Positions 8,707-17,977 are shown, counted from the stretch's first letter. The stretch is 64,000 nt of DNA from CAVQBJ01 sp963819075 (GCA_963819075.1 CAWFUP010000005.1:286375-350374); one strand, 5' to 3'. A program made the numbers and translations. Notes: a model not told the origin generated them from the sequence alone.

Positions 8707-9860
8707 GCACCCAGGCGCTCATGCTGCGGCGCGCGAAGGTGGTCGAGGTCCTCGACGGCCCCGAGGCAGGGATCCAGCGCCTGCGGATCGCGCTCGTCGC
8801 CGAGACCGAAGCCGAAGACGCCGACGGTCGCGAGGCCATCGCGCACACCCGCCTGGTCGGCCCGAGCGAGGCCGGCGACGAGGTGATCGTCAACGTGCAG
8901 AGCGTCGCGCTCGGACTCGGCTCGGGCGGTCAGGACATCGTGCACGCGAACCTCACCCGGGGGCTGCACGGCCAAGGCGTCGCGCAGGCGCGCGTCATGA
9001 AGCTCAACGACACGAGCCTGCAGCACGCGGTCATCCCGGTCGAGGGTGAACTCGCGGTGCGCGCGCTCGATCGGCCGGTCGGCGTCCTCGCCGTGCATGG
9101 GCAGCTCGCGGCGGTCGCGTGGGCGTTCGCCCAGGCCCGGCCGGGCGCTCGGCTCGGATACGTGCAGACCGAGGGCGGCGCGCTGCCCGGCGTCCATTCG
9201 GCGCTCGTGCGTCGCCTGCGCGAAGACGGCCTGCTCGCGGCGCATGTCACCGCCGCGAGTGCCTTCGGCGGGGAGGGCGAGGCGATCACGACGATCGGGG
9301 CGCTGCATCACGGCCTCGGCGAGCTCGGCTGGGACGCCGCCGTGTGCGGGCCCGGTCCCGGGATCATCGAAGCGGACAGCGCCCTCGGGCATGGTGGGCT
9401 GGCGGCACTCGACGCCGCGCACGCCGCTCTCGCGCTCGGGTGTCGCACGCTTGTGGTGGCGCGGATGTCTTCGGCCGACCCCCGGCCGCGGCATCGCGGC
9501 ATGTCCCATCACACCTTGACCGTCCTCGACCTGCTGCTCGGCGACGTCACCGTCGGGCTGCCCCAGGGCGTTCGCTCGCCGGCTGGACGCGAGCTCGGCG
9601 CCGGCCTGCGGGCGGCCTTCGGCGACCAGCAGACCGGTCGCGCCGCGCTCGACTTCGATCTGCGTGACGCCCGCCCGGCGCGGATCGCGCGACACGATTG
9701 GCGGCGAACGGCGGTGGACCTCCCCGGCTACGCGGGCAGCGGCCTGCCGACCGAGACGGAGGGGCGCCCACTCGCCGCCGACCCGCTGTTCTTCGCCGCG
9801 GCGCTCGCCGGCGGCACGGTGTTCGCCGCGCTCGACGACGACGACCCGGAGGAGACATGA
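8703..9860 (+). CDS. DUF3866 family protein
   Basis: 385 aa from GTG 8703, overlapping the preceding stop (GTGA). It resembles the DUF3866 family by recall: GYVQTEGGALPG, a VTAASAFGGEGEAI stretch, AVCGPGPGII and SSADPRPRHRGMSHHT are the conserved-looking blocks. No biochemical role is established for the family. The His/Asp/Arg-rich RPRHRGMSHHT block could be an active or metal site, which is inference. It is tightly coupled to the peptidase upstream and the ADP-ribose-type Nudix hydrolase downstream, so a role in nucleotide or cell-wall salvage is possible but unproven. Confidence 0.82.
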   Translation: MSTQALMLRRAKVVEVLDGPEAGIQRLRIALVAETEAEDADGREAIAHTRLVGPSEAGDEVIVNVQSVALGLGSGGQDIVHANLTRGLHGQGVAQARVMKLNDTSLQHAVIPVEGELAVRALDRPVGVLAVHGQLAAVAWAFAQARPGARLGYVQTEGGALPGVHSALVRRLREDGLLAAHVTAASAFGGEGEAITTIGALHHGLGELGWDAAVCGPGPGIIEADSALGHGGLAALDAAHAALALGCRTLVVARMSSADPRPRHRGMSHHTLTVLDLLLGDVTVGLPQGVRSPAGRELGAGLRAAFGDQQTGRAALDFDLRDARPARIARHDWRRTAVDLPGYAGSGLPTETEGRPLAADPLFFAAALAGGTVFAALDDDDPEET

Positions 9861-10417
9861 CGAACGACCAGTCGCCGCGCGCCTTCACCCCGAGCGGCGG
9901 TGAGACCGTCTATCGCGGGCGGATCATCGAGGTGCGCGTCGAACGTTTCCGGCACGCCGACGGCGAGGAGGTCGAGCGCGAGATCGTGCGCCACGGCGGC
10001 GCCGTCGCCACGGTCGCCTACGACGACGAGCACGTGTGGCTCGTGCTCCAGCCGCGCGAGGCGGTCGGCGATCCCGACGTGCTCGAGATCCCCGCCGGAC
10101 GGCTCGACGTCGCCGGCGAGGAGCCGCTTGCGGCCGCCCAGCGCGAGCTCGCCGAGGAGATCGGGCGCGGGGCTCGCCGGTGGGAGAAGATCGCGAGCTT
10201 CTACTCAACGGTCGGATTCAGCAACGAGGTCGTACACCTGTTCGCGGCCACCGACCTGTATGAGCAGGCCGCCGAGAGTGGCGAGAACGAACGCATCGAG
10301 CTCGTCGCCGTGCCGCTGCGCGAGCTCGACCAGACGATCGATGAGCTCGTCGACGCCAAGACGCTCATCGCGCTCATGTGGCTGCGCGAGCGGCTGCGGC
10401 GGACGCCGGCAGCGTAG
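9857..10417 (+). CDS. Nudix hydrolase, ADP-ribose pyrophosphatase type
   Basis: 186 aa; the ATG overlaps the upstream stop (ATGA). The Nudix box runs from AGRLDVAGEEP through RELAEEIG, with the catalytic Glu pair in RELAEE. One extra residue sits between the box Gly and first Glu (GRLDVAGE), the same spacing I recall for actinobacterial ADP-ribose pyrophosphatases, which supports that subfamily. Expected reaction: ADP-ribose to AMP and ribose-5-phosphate. It is the last gene of the overlapping pyrG-to-Nudix chain and is followed by a structured gap. Confidence 0.9.
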   Translation: MTNDQSPRAFTPSGGETVYRGRIIEVRVERFRHADGEEVEREIVRHGGAVATVAYDDEHVWLVLQPREAVGDPDVLEIPAGRLDVAGEEPLAAAQRELAEEIGRGARRWEKIASFYSTVGFSNEVVHLFAATDLYEQAAESGENERIELVAVPLRELDQTIDELVDAKTLIALMWLRERLRRTPAA

Positions 10418-10475
10418 GGCTGCGCCGCCGGGCGGGCCGGCCGCTTCCCTGCACACGCAGGAAGCACCGCAGCCC
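10417..10475. terminator. nested inverted repeats, possible terminator or attenuator
   Basis: An outer stem GGGCTGCG (10417-10424) pairs perfectly with CGCAGCCC (10468-10475). Inside it, 10443-10465 folds into a second hairpin (GCTTCC-C-TGC, ACAC loop, GCAGGAAGC, one bulged C). It lies between the Nudix stop and the xerD start. No T-run follows, so termination is uncertain, but the nested complementarity is clear. Confidence 0.45.
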
Positions 10476-10491
10476 CGCGGAATAGGTTCGC

Positions 10492-11454
10492 GTGACGACC
10501 GTTGTGGCCGCGCCGAGCCCTGCCCTGGAGACGCTGGCGCTCGACTTCCTCTCCTACCTCGAGCTCGAGCGTGGCCTGTCGCGAAACACGCTCGAGGCCT
10601 ACCGCTCGGACCTGCTCCAGTTCGGCGCCTTCCTGGCCCGGCGGGACGTCGACCCGCTGACCGCGGGACACGGCGACCTGTCGGACTTCCTCGAGGAGCT
10701 CGCGGCCGGGACCGAGGAGCGCCCGCCGGTCGCCGTCGCGACGCTACAGCGCAAGCTCGCCTGCCTGCGCTCGTTTTACCGCTTCCTGCGCCGCGAGGAG
10801 GTCATCGACCACGATCCGACGGCCGACCTGCGCGGCCCCCGCAAGGTCGCCAAGCTGCCGCAGGTGCTCTCGCGCGAGGAAGTGGCCAAGCTGCTCGCCG
10901 AGCCACGCGGCTCCGAGCCGCGGACCCTGCGCGATCGCGCGCTGCTCGAGCTCATGTACGCATGCGGCCTGCGAGCCTCGGAGGCGATCGGGCTGCTCGT
11001 CTCCGACGTCGACCTCGACAGCGGCCTGCTGGCCGCGCGTGGCAAGGGCTCCAAGGAGCGCCTCGTTCCCGTCGGGCGCCAGGCGGTCAGCGCGCTGCGC
11101 AACTACCTGCAGCGCGGGCGCCCGCTCCTCGTCGGCGTGCGCAACGAGGGGCACCTGTTCGTCAACCAGCGTGGCGGCGGGCTCACCCGGCAGGGCCTGT
11201 ATAAGATCGTCCAGGGCCACGCGCGTCGCGCGGGGCTCGACGGCAAGATGAGCCCGCACACGCTGCGCCACACGTTCGCCACGCACCTGCTCGCGGGCGG
11301 GTGCGATCTGCGCTCGCTGCAGGAGATGCTCGGCCACGCCGACCTCGCCACGACCCAGATGTACACCCACCTTTCGGCCGAGCGGCTGAAGGATGTGTAC
11401 TTCCGCGCCCATCCGCGCGCGACGCGATCCCCCGCGATCGCGGCGGATCGTTAG
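10492..11454 (+). CDS. xerD: tyrosine recombinase XerD-like
   Basis: 320 aa, GTG start. An N-terminal SAM-like core-binding domain covers residues 10-105. The catalytic domain has Arg161 (ACGLRASE), the Lys region GKGSKER at 184-190, His256 and Arg259 in HTLRHTFATHLL, His282 in LGHADLATTQ and Tyr291 in MYTH. This set fits the Xer proteins that resolve chromosome dimers. The position between a Nudix gene and deoB in a housekeeping block argues against a mobile-element integrase. Confidence 0.94.
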   Translation: MTTVVAAPSPALETLALDFLSYLELERGLSRNTLEAYRSDLLQFGAFLARRDVDPLTAGHGDLSDFLEELAAGTEERPPVAVATLQRKLACLRSFYRFLRREEVIDHDPTADLRGPRKVAKLPQVLSREEVAKLLAEPRGSEPRTLRDRALLELMYACGLRASEAIGLLVSDVDLDSGLLAARGKGSKERLVPVGRQAVSALRNYLQRGRPLLVGVRNEGHLFVNQRGGGLTRQGLYKIVQGHARRAGLDGKMSPHTLRHTFATHLLAGGCDLRSLQEMLGHADLATTQMYTHLSAERLKDVYFRAHPRATRSPAIAADR

Positions 11455-11465
11455 CCTTCGCTCGC

Positions 11466-12719
11466 GTGGGCAGCCCGCGCTTCAGTAAGGCGCGTCCGGA
11501 GGGCGAAGGCCGGCGCGCGGTGGTGGTGGTGATCGACGCGTGCGGGGTCGGCGCGCTCCCCGACGCCGACCGCTACGGCGACGCGGGGTGCAACACGCTC
11601 GCGCACGTGGCCGAGGCCGTGGGCGGCCTGCAGCTGCCGACGCTGCAGCGCCTCGGGCTCGGCTCCATCCTGTCGCTGGCCGGCGTCCCGGCGGCGCACG
11701 CCCCGGCCCTGCACGGGCGCCTGCACCCGCTCGGCCCGGGCAAGGACTCGACCGCCGGGCACTGGGAGCTGATGGGCGTCGCCGTCGAACACGCGCCGCC
11801 CACCTACCCCCAGGGTCTGCCCGCCGAGCTGATCGGCCGCCTGCAGTTGGCGATCGGCCACGAGTTCGTGTGCAACCGCCCCTACAACGGCATCGCCGCG
11901 ATCGACGACTACGGCGAGGAGCACCTGCGCAGCGGCCGCCTCATCCTCTATACCTCGGCCGACTCGGTCCTCCAGCTCGCCGCGCACACCGACCGCATGG
12001 CGCCCGAGGAGCTCTACGCGGCCTGCGGCGTGGCGCGCAGCGTCATGCAGGGCGAGGACGCCGTCGGGCGCGTCATCGCGCGTCCGTTCTCCGGGGGGCC
12101 GGGCCGCTTCGAGCGCACCGACGGGCGTCGCGACTTCGCGCTCGCGCCGCCGCGGCGCAGCTATCTGGAGGAGCTCGCACAGGACGGCGTCGCCGTCCAC
12201 GCGGTCGGTAAGGTCAACGATCTCTTCGCCGGGGTCGGGATCAGCGAGGCGCACCCGGCGGCGACGAACGAGCTCGCCCTGCCGGCGACGACCGAGCTCG
12301 TGCGCACGCTGCCGGCCGGGCTCGTCTTCACGAACCTGATCGACACCGACCAGGTCCACGGCCACCGCAAGGACACCGAGGGCTTCCACCGAGCCCTGCG
12401 ACGCATCGACGCCGAGGTCGACGTGTGGCTCGAGCTGCTCGGCGAGGACGATCTCCTGATCATCACCGCCGACCACGGCGTCGACCCGCTCTCGCCGGGC
12501 ACCGATCACACACGCGAGTACGTGCCGCTCCTGGCCGTGCCGGGCAGCGGTGCGCCGGCGGTGCCCGACACGACACGGGGGATCGGCAGCCGACACGATG
12601 GACCGATGGCCGACGTTGGCGCGACCGCGCTGTGGTGGCTCACCGGGCGGGTCACCGACGCGCTTCCCGGCCGGCCGTTCGGGGCGCTGACCGTGGGGAC
12701 GGTGCCGCGCACCGCCTAG
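11466..12719 (+). CDS. deoB: phosphopentomutase
   Basis: 417 aa from GTG 11466, 11 bp after the xerD stop. It interconverts (deoxy)ribose-1-phosphate and -5-phosphate in nucleoside catabolism. Alkaline-phosphatase-superfamily motifs are seen: VVVIDACGVGALPDA (metal Asp), DSTAGHWELMG (phosphorylated Thr), LIDTDQVHGHRKD, and the metal site ITADHGVDP with TDHTREYVPLL. The insert cap domain is in the middle. An in-frame extension exists upstream, but it overlaps xerD and is not needed. Confidence 0.94.
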   Translation: MGSPRFSKARPEGEGRRAVVVVIDACGVGALPDADRYGDAGCNTLAHVAEAVGGLQLPTLQRLGLGSILSLAGVPAAHAPALHGRLHPLGPGKDSTAGHWELMGVAVEHAPPTYPQGLPAELIGRLQLAIGHEFVCNRPYNGIAAIDDYGEEHLRSGRLILYTSADSVLQLAAHTDRMAPEELYAACGVARSVMQGEDAVGRVIARPFSGGPGRFERTDGRRDFALAPPRRSYLEELAQDGVAVHAVGKVNDLFAGVGISEAHPAATNELALPATTELVRTLPAGLVFTNLIDTDQVHGHRKDTEGFHRALRRIDAEVDVWLELLGEDDLLIITADHGVDPLSPGTDHTREYVPLLAVPGSGAPAVPDTTRGIGSRHDGPMADVGATALWWLTGRVTDALPGRPFGALTVGTVPRTA

Positions 12720-12731
12720 CATCGGGCGTGC

Positions 12732-13625
12732 ATGCCCGAGCTTCCCGAGGTCGAGACGATCCGCCGCCAGCTCGCCCCGATCGTCGAGGGCCGGACGCTC
12801 ACGCGCGTGGAGATCCTCGACGCGCGGTGGTCACGGCCGCTGGAGCCGAGCGAGCTGGCCGCCGCGCTGCGCGGGCGACGCGTCGAGCGCCTCGGCCGCC
12901 GCGGCAAGTACCTGCTCTGGGAGCTGGCCGGCGAGGTCTTCCTCGCCCAGCACCTGCGCATGACCGGCACGGTGCTGTGCGATCCCGACCCCGAACCGGC
13001 GCACACGCGCGTGCGCCTGACGCTCGGCGGTGGCCGGCGGCTGTGCCTCGCGGACCCTCGGCGCTTCGGGACGGGCGAGCTCCTGCTCGGCGCGGAGGCC
13101 ATGAAGGCCTTCTTCGCCGCGCGCCTCGGCCTCGAGCCGCTCGACCCGGCGTTCACCGCCGCGCACCTGCGTGCGCTCGCCCGCGACCGCCGGGCGCCGA
13201 TCAAGGCGTTCCTGCTCGACCAGCGGCGGATCGCCGGCGTCGGCAACATCTACGCCGACGAGGCCCTGTATCGCGCCGCGATTCATCCGCTGCGCCCGGC
13301 CGGGTCGCTCACCGCGCGCGAATGGGAGGGGCTGCGCGACGCCGTCGTCGCCGCGCTGCAGGCCGGCATCGCCGCGCGCGGCGCGACGATCGACGACTTT
13401 CGCCACGTCGATGGCGTCTACGGCTCCTTCCAGCACGAGTTCCTCGTGCACCGCCGCGCCGGCGAGCCCTGCCCGACGTGTGGACGGCCGGTCGTGAAGA
13501 TTGTCGCGGCCGGACGCGGGACGTACCTGTGCGAGACCTGTCAGCCGCGGTCGCGGCGCCGGCGTCAGGCGGCGAGCAGCTCGTCGAGCCGACCGCTGGC
13601 GGCGGCCGCGGCGGTCTCGGCGTAG
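12732..13625 (+). CDS. mutM: formamidopyrimidine-DNA glycosylase
   Basis: 297 aa. It removes oxidised purines from DNA by base excision. The mature N-terminus PELPEVET supplies the catalytic Pro and Glu; a conserved Lys lies in RRGKYLLW. The H2TH region reads IAGVGNIYADEALY. A C-terminal zinc finger has CPTC and CETC pairs (about residues 252-278). About 20 extra residues follow the finger, rich in Arg then Ser/Ala. Its last 61 nt overlap the convergent glutaredoxin gene. Confidence 0.95.
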   Translation: MPELPEVETIRRQLAPIVEGRTLTRVEILDARWSRPLEPSELAAALRGRRVERLGRRGKYLLWELAGEVFLAQHLRMTGTVLCDPDPEPAHTRVRLTLGGGRRLCLADPRRFGTGELLLGAEAMKAFFAARLGLEPLDPAFTAAHLRALARDRRAPIKAFLLDQRRIAGVGNIYADEALYRAAIHPLRPAGSLTAREWEGLRDAVVAALQAGIAARGATIDDFRHVDGVYGSFQHEFLVHRRAGEPCPTCGRPVVKIVAAGRGTYLCETCQPRSRRRRQAASSSSSRPLAAAAAVSA

Positions 13626-13888
13626 CCGCCGATCAACACGCCGCCGATGAGCACCTGAGGGAAGCTCATCAGCCCGGTCCGGGCCACGAGCGCCGCCCGG
13701 CTGTCGTGATCGCGACCGAGGTTGACCTCGGTGAAGTGCAGCCCGCGCTTGCGCAGCAGCGCCTTCGTGCGCTCGCAGTACGAGCAGAAATCCGTCGTGT
13801 AGAGCGTGATCTCCTTCACTGCTTCAGAAAGGATAGCCGCGCGCGGTTGGCTGATCGGATCGGCCTGGGACTTGGATGTAAGGGTCAT
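13565..13888 (-). CDS. glutaredoxin
   Basis: 107 aa from ATG 13888, which has a GGAG about 10 nt upstream. The conserved domain starts only at KEITLYTTDFCSYC, so a GTG at 13819 (84 aa, normal glutaredoxin length) is an equally good start and leaves more promoter room from the divergent gene at 13907. The redox motif is CSYC; the cis-Pro is in SFPQVLIGG. Predicted thiol-disulfide exchange with glutathione or another thiol. Its 3' end overlaps the mutM 3' end by 61 nt on the opposite strand. Confidence 0.86.
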   Translation of the reverse strand: MTLTSKSQADPISQPRAAILSEAVKEITLYTTDFCSYCERTKALLRKRGLHFTEVNLGRDHDSRAALVARTGLMSFPQVLIGGVLIGGYAETAAAAASGRLDELLAA

Positions 13889-13906
13889 ATCTAAGAGACT
13901 CCGATC

Positions 13907-14473
13907 ATGGTCCGAGCGTTACGCGTCGTCGGAATCGTGGCCGTCTGGCTTGCGGTGGCTTCGATGGCCGCCGCCGCGACAGTGACGCTGCGGTCGGTTT
14001 CGGTGCAGGTCGTCGGCAAGCCGAGCCCGACCGCGAATGTCGGGATCGCCTTTCGACCGCAGCGGCTGCCGCACGGCGGCTACTACTACGCCGTCATCGT
14101 GCTCGGGGCGTATACGTACCGGGGCACCGACAAGCAGCCGCCGTGCGCCGTGTCGAGCAACATGCAGCTCACTGGGTACGGCTTCCCCCACGGCACCGGC
14201 CAGCTGCGACTCACGCTGACGCCGGCGCCCTCGGCCGAGCGCGCCTGGTGCGCCGGAGCGACCTACGCGGGGGCCGTGTATGCCGTGCCGCACCGGCCGT
14301 CGTGCAGCGGCTACTACCGCTGCTCGGGCGGCGCGGCCCAGTGCACTCCAGTGTGCGGCGTCGTCATCTCGCCGACCCAGCACTATCGCGGCTATCCCGG
14401 CGGCCTGCCCAAGCCGGTCGATGCCAGCAGCCGCATCGTCGGCCGCTTCACGGTCACCTTCACGTCGGGCTGA
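13907..14473 (+). CDS. secreted cysteine-rich hypothetical protein
   Basis: 188 aa. A clear signal peptide (residues 1-24, hydrophobic core VVGIVAVWLAVASMAAAA, cleavage near AAA) is followed by a beta-rich region with six Cys residues, consistent with three extracellular disulfides. No family recognised. It is divergent from the glutaredoxin gene and 36 bp upstream of recO. Confidence 0.72.
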   Translation: MVRALRVVGIVAVWLAVASMAAAATVTLRSVSVQVVGKPSPTANVGIAFRPQRLPHGGYYYAVIVLGAYTYRGTDKQPPCAVSSNMQLTGYGFPHGTGQLRLTLTPAPSAERAWCAGATYAGAVYAVPHRPSCSGYYRCSGGAAQCTPVCGVVISPTQHYRGYPGGLPKPVDASSRIVGRFTVTFTSG

Positions 14474-14509
14474 GCGGCGCCGTCCCAACCCGGGCCTAGA
14501 CTCCGGGGC

Positions 14510-15262
14510 ATGCCCGGTCCGATGCGCACCGAAGCCGTCGTCCTTCGCTCGATGCGCTACGGCGAGGCCGATCGCATCCTGCATCTGTACACGCCGCAGC
14601 ACGGTCGCGTGGGGGCGATCGCCAAGGGCGTGCGCCGCGCGCGAAGCCGCTTCGGTGGGCGCCTGGAGCCGTTCTTCCGCCTGCGCCTCATCCTCCACGA
14701 GGGTCGCGGCGAGCTGTTCACCGTCACCGCAGCGGACACCGTCGATGGCTACCGCCGCCTGCGTGAGGACGGGGGAGCGCTCGATGCCGCCGCCCGCGCC
14801 TGCGATGCCGTCGGGCGGCTGTTCGAGACCTCCGAGCCCCATCCCGGGGTGTTCAACCTGCTCTGTCACGAGCTTGCCCTCCTCGATGCCGATCCGGGGC
14901 TGGCGACGCGCGCCAACGGGCTCGCCTTCCGCCTGAAGCTGCTGCTGGCCGCCGGATTGGCCCCGGCGCTCGGGGCTTGCGCGACCTGTGGCGAGCGCGA
15001 GCATCTCGTCGGCTTCTCGGGCGCCGCCGGCGGGGTCGTGTGCGCGGCCTGCGAGGCGGGCTCGTTCCGCCTCGGCGAGCCGGCGCACGCGTTCATGGTC
15101 GACGCGCTCGGCCGCTCGCTCGCCGAGGCCCCGATCGCCGAGGACGCCGTCCTCGGCCAGGTCGAACGCGCGGTCGCCGAGACGCTCGAGCACCACGCCC
15201 ACCTGCGCCTGATGCCCGCTGCGGCCCGCGGGCGACCGGGCACGGTGGCGCAACCGGCCTGA
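14510..15262 (+). CDS. recO: DNA repair protein RecO
   Basis: 250 aa. The N-terminal OB fold (residues 5-80; TEAVVLRSMRYGEADRI, HGRVGAIAKGVRRARSRFGG) is followed by a helical domain and a zinc-ribbon with CATC (about 158-161) and CAAC (about 180-183). It mediates RecA loading with RecR in the RecFOR pathway. It may be co-transcribed with ppdK, whose start is 32 bp downstream. Confidence 0.94.
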   Translation: MPGPMRTEAVVLRSMRYGEADRILHLYTPQHGRVGAIAKGVRRARSRFGGRLEPFFRLRLILHEGRGELFTVTAADTVDGYRRLREDGGALDAAARACDAVGRLFETSEPHPGVFNLLCHELALLDADPGLATRANGLAFRLKLLLAAGLAPALGACATCGEREHLVGFSGAAGGVVCAACEAGSFRLGEPAHAFMVDALGRSLAEAPIAEDAVLGQVERAVAETLEHHAHLRLMPAAARGRPGTVAQPA

Positions 15263-15294
15263 CGGCGCCGCCGCGGTAGTCTGCTCACCTCCGG

Positions 15295-17967
15295 ATGGCG
15301 CCCAAGTACGTCTACGACTTCGCCGAGGGCTCGCGCGACATGCGTGACCTGCTCGGTGGCAAGGGCGCGAACGTGGCGGAGATGACGCGCGTGCTCGGGC
15401 CCGACCGCGTGCCGGCCGGCTTCACGATCACGACCGAGGCGTGCGTCGCGTACATGAACCGCGACGGGCGCTACCCCGATGGACTGGCCGATGAGGTGCA
15501 GGCGGCGCTCGGGCGCCTGGAGCAGAGCGTCGGGCGGCGCCTCGGTGACGCCGCCGACCCGCTGCTGGTGTCGGTGCGGTCAGGGGCGCGCGAGTCGATG
15601 CCCGGCATGCTCGACACCGTCCTCAACCTCGGGCTCAACGACGAGGCGGTGCACGGGCTCGCGGCGCGTGCCGGCGCCGAGCGCTTCGCGTGGGACTCCT
15701 ACCGGCGCCTCGTGCAGATGTTCGCGAACGTCGTGCGCGGCGTTCCCGGCGAGCGGCTGCAGGAGGAGCTCGACGCCGTGAAGGCGAAGCGCGGCATCCG
15801 CCTCGACACCGAGCTGAGCGTGGAAGAGCTGCAGGAGCTCGTGGGGCTCTTTCAGGCGATCGTGGCCGACGCGACCGGCGAGCCGTTTCCGCAGGAGCCC
15901 CACGAGCAGCTGCGCGCGGCGATCGAGGCCGTCTTCGGCTCCTGGCTCGGCGAGCGCGCGGTCTCCTACCGGCGCATCAACCGGATACCCGACGATTGGG
16001 GAACGGCGGTGAACGTCCAGCAGATGGTGTTCGGCAACCTCGGCGAGACCTCGGCGACCGGCGTCGCCTTCAGCCGCGACGAGATCACCGGCGCGCCCGA
16101 GCCGTCGGGCGACTTCCTCGTCAACGCCCAGGGCGAGGACGTCGTCTCGGGGACGCGCAACACGCGCCCGCTCGCCGAGCTGGCCGAGGCGATGCCACAG
16201 GCCAACGCCCAGCTGCTCGACATCCTGCGTACGCTCGAGCGCCACTACAAGGACATGCAGGACACCGAGTTCACCATCGAGGACGGGCGTCTGTACATGC
16301 TGCAGACGCGCAACGCCAAGCGTCCCGCGCAGGCGGCGGTGCACTTCGCCGTCGACGCCGTCGAGGAGGGGCTGCTGACCCGCGCCGAGGCGCTGATGAC
16401 GATCGACGCCGCGGCGCTGGAGGCGCTGCTGCACCCGACCTTCGATCCGGCCGCCTCGTTCACCGTCCTGACGCGTGGGGTCGGAGCCTCGCCGGGCGCG
16501 GCGATCGGGGAGGTCGTGTTCACCGCGCGCGCCGCGGTGCTCGCCTCCGCGGAGGGCCGCGGGGTCATCCTCGTGCGCCCGTTCACCGAAGCCGACGACG
16601 TCGCCGGCTTCTACGCCGCCCAGGGGATCCTCACGTCGGAGGGCGGCAAGGCGTCCCACGCGGCGCTCGTGGCCCGCGGCATGGGGCGCCCGTGCGTCGT
16701 CGGGGCGGCGGCCGTCGAGGTCGACCCCGCTGCCGGGCTGCTGCGGGTGGGGGAGACGACGGTGCACGCCGGCTCGCGCCTGGCCATCGACGGGACGACC
16801 GGGGAGATCACCACCGACGAGGTGCCGCTCGTCGCCCCACAGGTGGATGAGCGCTTCGAGCGCGTGCTCACCTGGGCCGACGAGCTGCGCCGGCTCGAGG
16901 TGCGCGCGAACGCCGACAACCCGGACGACGCCGACCGGGCGCGGGCGTTCGGGGCGCGTGGGATCGGCCTGTGCCGCACCGAGCACATGTTTCTCGCCGC
17001 GGACCGCGTGCCGCGGATGCGGACGATGATCCTCGCCGACACGCGCGAGGACCGCCGCGCCGCGCTCGCCGCGCTGGCCGGATACCAGCAGGCCGACTTC
17101 GAGGGTCTGTTCGAGGCGATGGCTGGGCTGCCAGTGACGATCCGGCTGCTCGATCCGCCCCTGCACGAGTTCCTGCCCGGTCGAGCCGAGGTGCAGAATG
17201 AGGTCGACGCGGCGATGTCGCTGCTCGGCCGCGGGGAGGGCGACGAGAAGGAAGTCGCGCGTCTGGAGCACCTGCTCGATCGCGTGAGCGCCCTGGAGGA
17301 GACCAACCCGATGCTCGGCACGCGCGGCTGCCGGCTGGGGATCTTGTATCCGGAGATCTATGAGATGCAGACCCAGGCGATCGCGCGTGCCGCGATCGCC
17401 GTCCGCGAGCGGTCCGGGCACATGCCGCGGCTGGAGATCATGATCCCGCTCGTGGACTACGAGCGCGAGCTGGAGCTGATGCGCGAGCTCGTCGTGCGCA
17501 CCGCGGCGACCGAGGGGCTGCGCGAGGCCGCGGACTACACCGTCGGCACGATGATCGAGCTCCCGCGGGCCTGCCTCCTGGCCGACGACATCGCGCGCCA
17601 TGCCGACTTCTTCTCGTTCGGCACCAACGACCTGACGCAGACCGGGCTCGGCTTCTCGCGGGACGACATCGAGGGCAAGATCCTGGCGCGCTACATCGAC
17701 ACGAAGATCCTCGACCGCTCGCCATTCGAGACGATCGACATCCCCGGGATCGGCCAGCTGCTCCGGATGGGGGCGTGGCTCGGCCGCATGGGCCGTCCGC
17801 AACTCAAGCTCGGGGTGTGCGGCGAGCACGGTGGCGACCCCGACTCGATCACCTTCTTTCACAGCTCGGGGATCGACTACGTCTCCTGCTCGCCCTACCG
17901 CGTGCCGGTGGCCCGCGTGGCCGCTGCGCAGGCGGCCATCGCCGACCCGTCGGCCAACGGGCGATAA
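15295..17967 (+). CDS. ppdK: pyruvate, phosphate dikinase
   Basis: 890 aa, the usual PPDK size. It interconverts pyruvate, ATP and phosphate with PEP, AMP and diphosphate. The N-terminal ATP-grasp part has DLLGGKGANVAEM; the swivelling phospho-histidine domain has the His in EGGKASHAALVARGMGRPC; the C-terminal PEP/pyruvate barrel has GLCRTEHMF, FSFGTNDLTQTGLGFSRDD and the Cys/His of KLGVCGEHGGDP. All key blocks are intact. A 760-codon open frame on the opposite strand is a GC-driven shadow. Confidence 0.97.
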   Translation: MAPKYVYDFAEGSRDMRDLLGGKGANVAEMTRVLGPDRVPAGFTITTEACVAYMNRDGRYPDGLADEVQAALGRLEQSVGRRLGDAADPLLVSVRSGARESMPGMLDTVLNLGLNDEAVHGLAARAGAERFAWDSYRRLVQMFANVVRGVPGERLQEELDAVKAKRGIRLDTELSVEELQELVGLFQAIVADATGEPFPQEPHEQLRAAIEAVFGSWLGERAVSYRRINRIPDDWGTAVNVQQMVFGNLGETSATGVAFSRDEITGAPEPSGDFLVNAQGEDVVSGTRNTRPLAELAEAMPQANAQLLDILRTLERHYKDMQDTEFTIEDGRLYMLQTRNAKRPAQAAVHFAVDAVEEGLLTRAEALMTIDAAALEALLHPTFDPAASFTVLTRGVGASPGAAIGEVVFTARAAVLASAEGRGVILVRPFTEADDVAGFYAAQGILTSEGGKASHAALVARGMGRPCVVGAAAVEVDPAAGLLRVGETTVHAGSRLAIDGTTGEITTDEVPLVAPQVDERFERVLTWADELRRLEVRANADNPDDADRARAFGARGIGLCRTEHMFLAADRVPRMRTMILADTREDRRAALAALAGYQQADFEGLFEAMAGLPVTIRLLDPPLHEFLPGRAEVQNEVDAAMSLLGRGEGDEKEVARLEHLLDRVSALEETNPMLGTRGCRLGILYPEIYEMQTQAIARAAIAVRERSGHMPRLEIMIPLVDYERELELMRELVVRTAATEGLREAADYTVGTMIELPRACLLADDIARHADFFSFGTNDLTQTGLGFSRDDIEGKILARYIDTKILDRSPFETIDIPGIGQLLRMGAWLGRMGRPQLKLGVCGEHGGDPDSITFFHSSGIDYVSCSPYRVPVARVAAAQAAIADPSANGR

Positions 17968-17977
17968 CCTGGCGCCG

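Noticed and set aside
10492..11454. XerD-like recombinase as the integrase of the 25-39 kb island
   Set aside because: It lies 14 kb away in a conserved housekeeping block and looks like the chromosomal Xer protein.
15580..17862. 760-codon frame antisense to ppdK
   Set aside because: Shadow frame produced by GC-rich codon structure; ppdK on the other strand carries all catalytic motifs.
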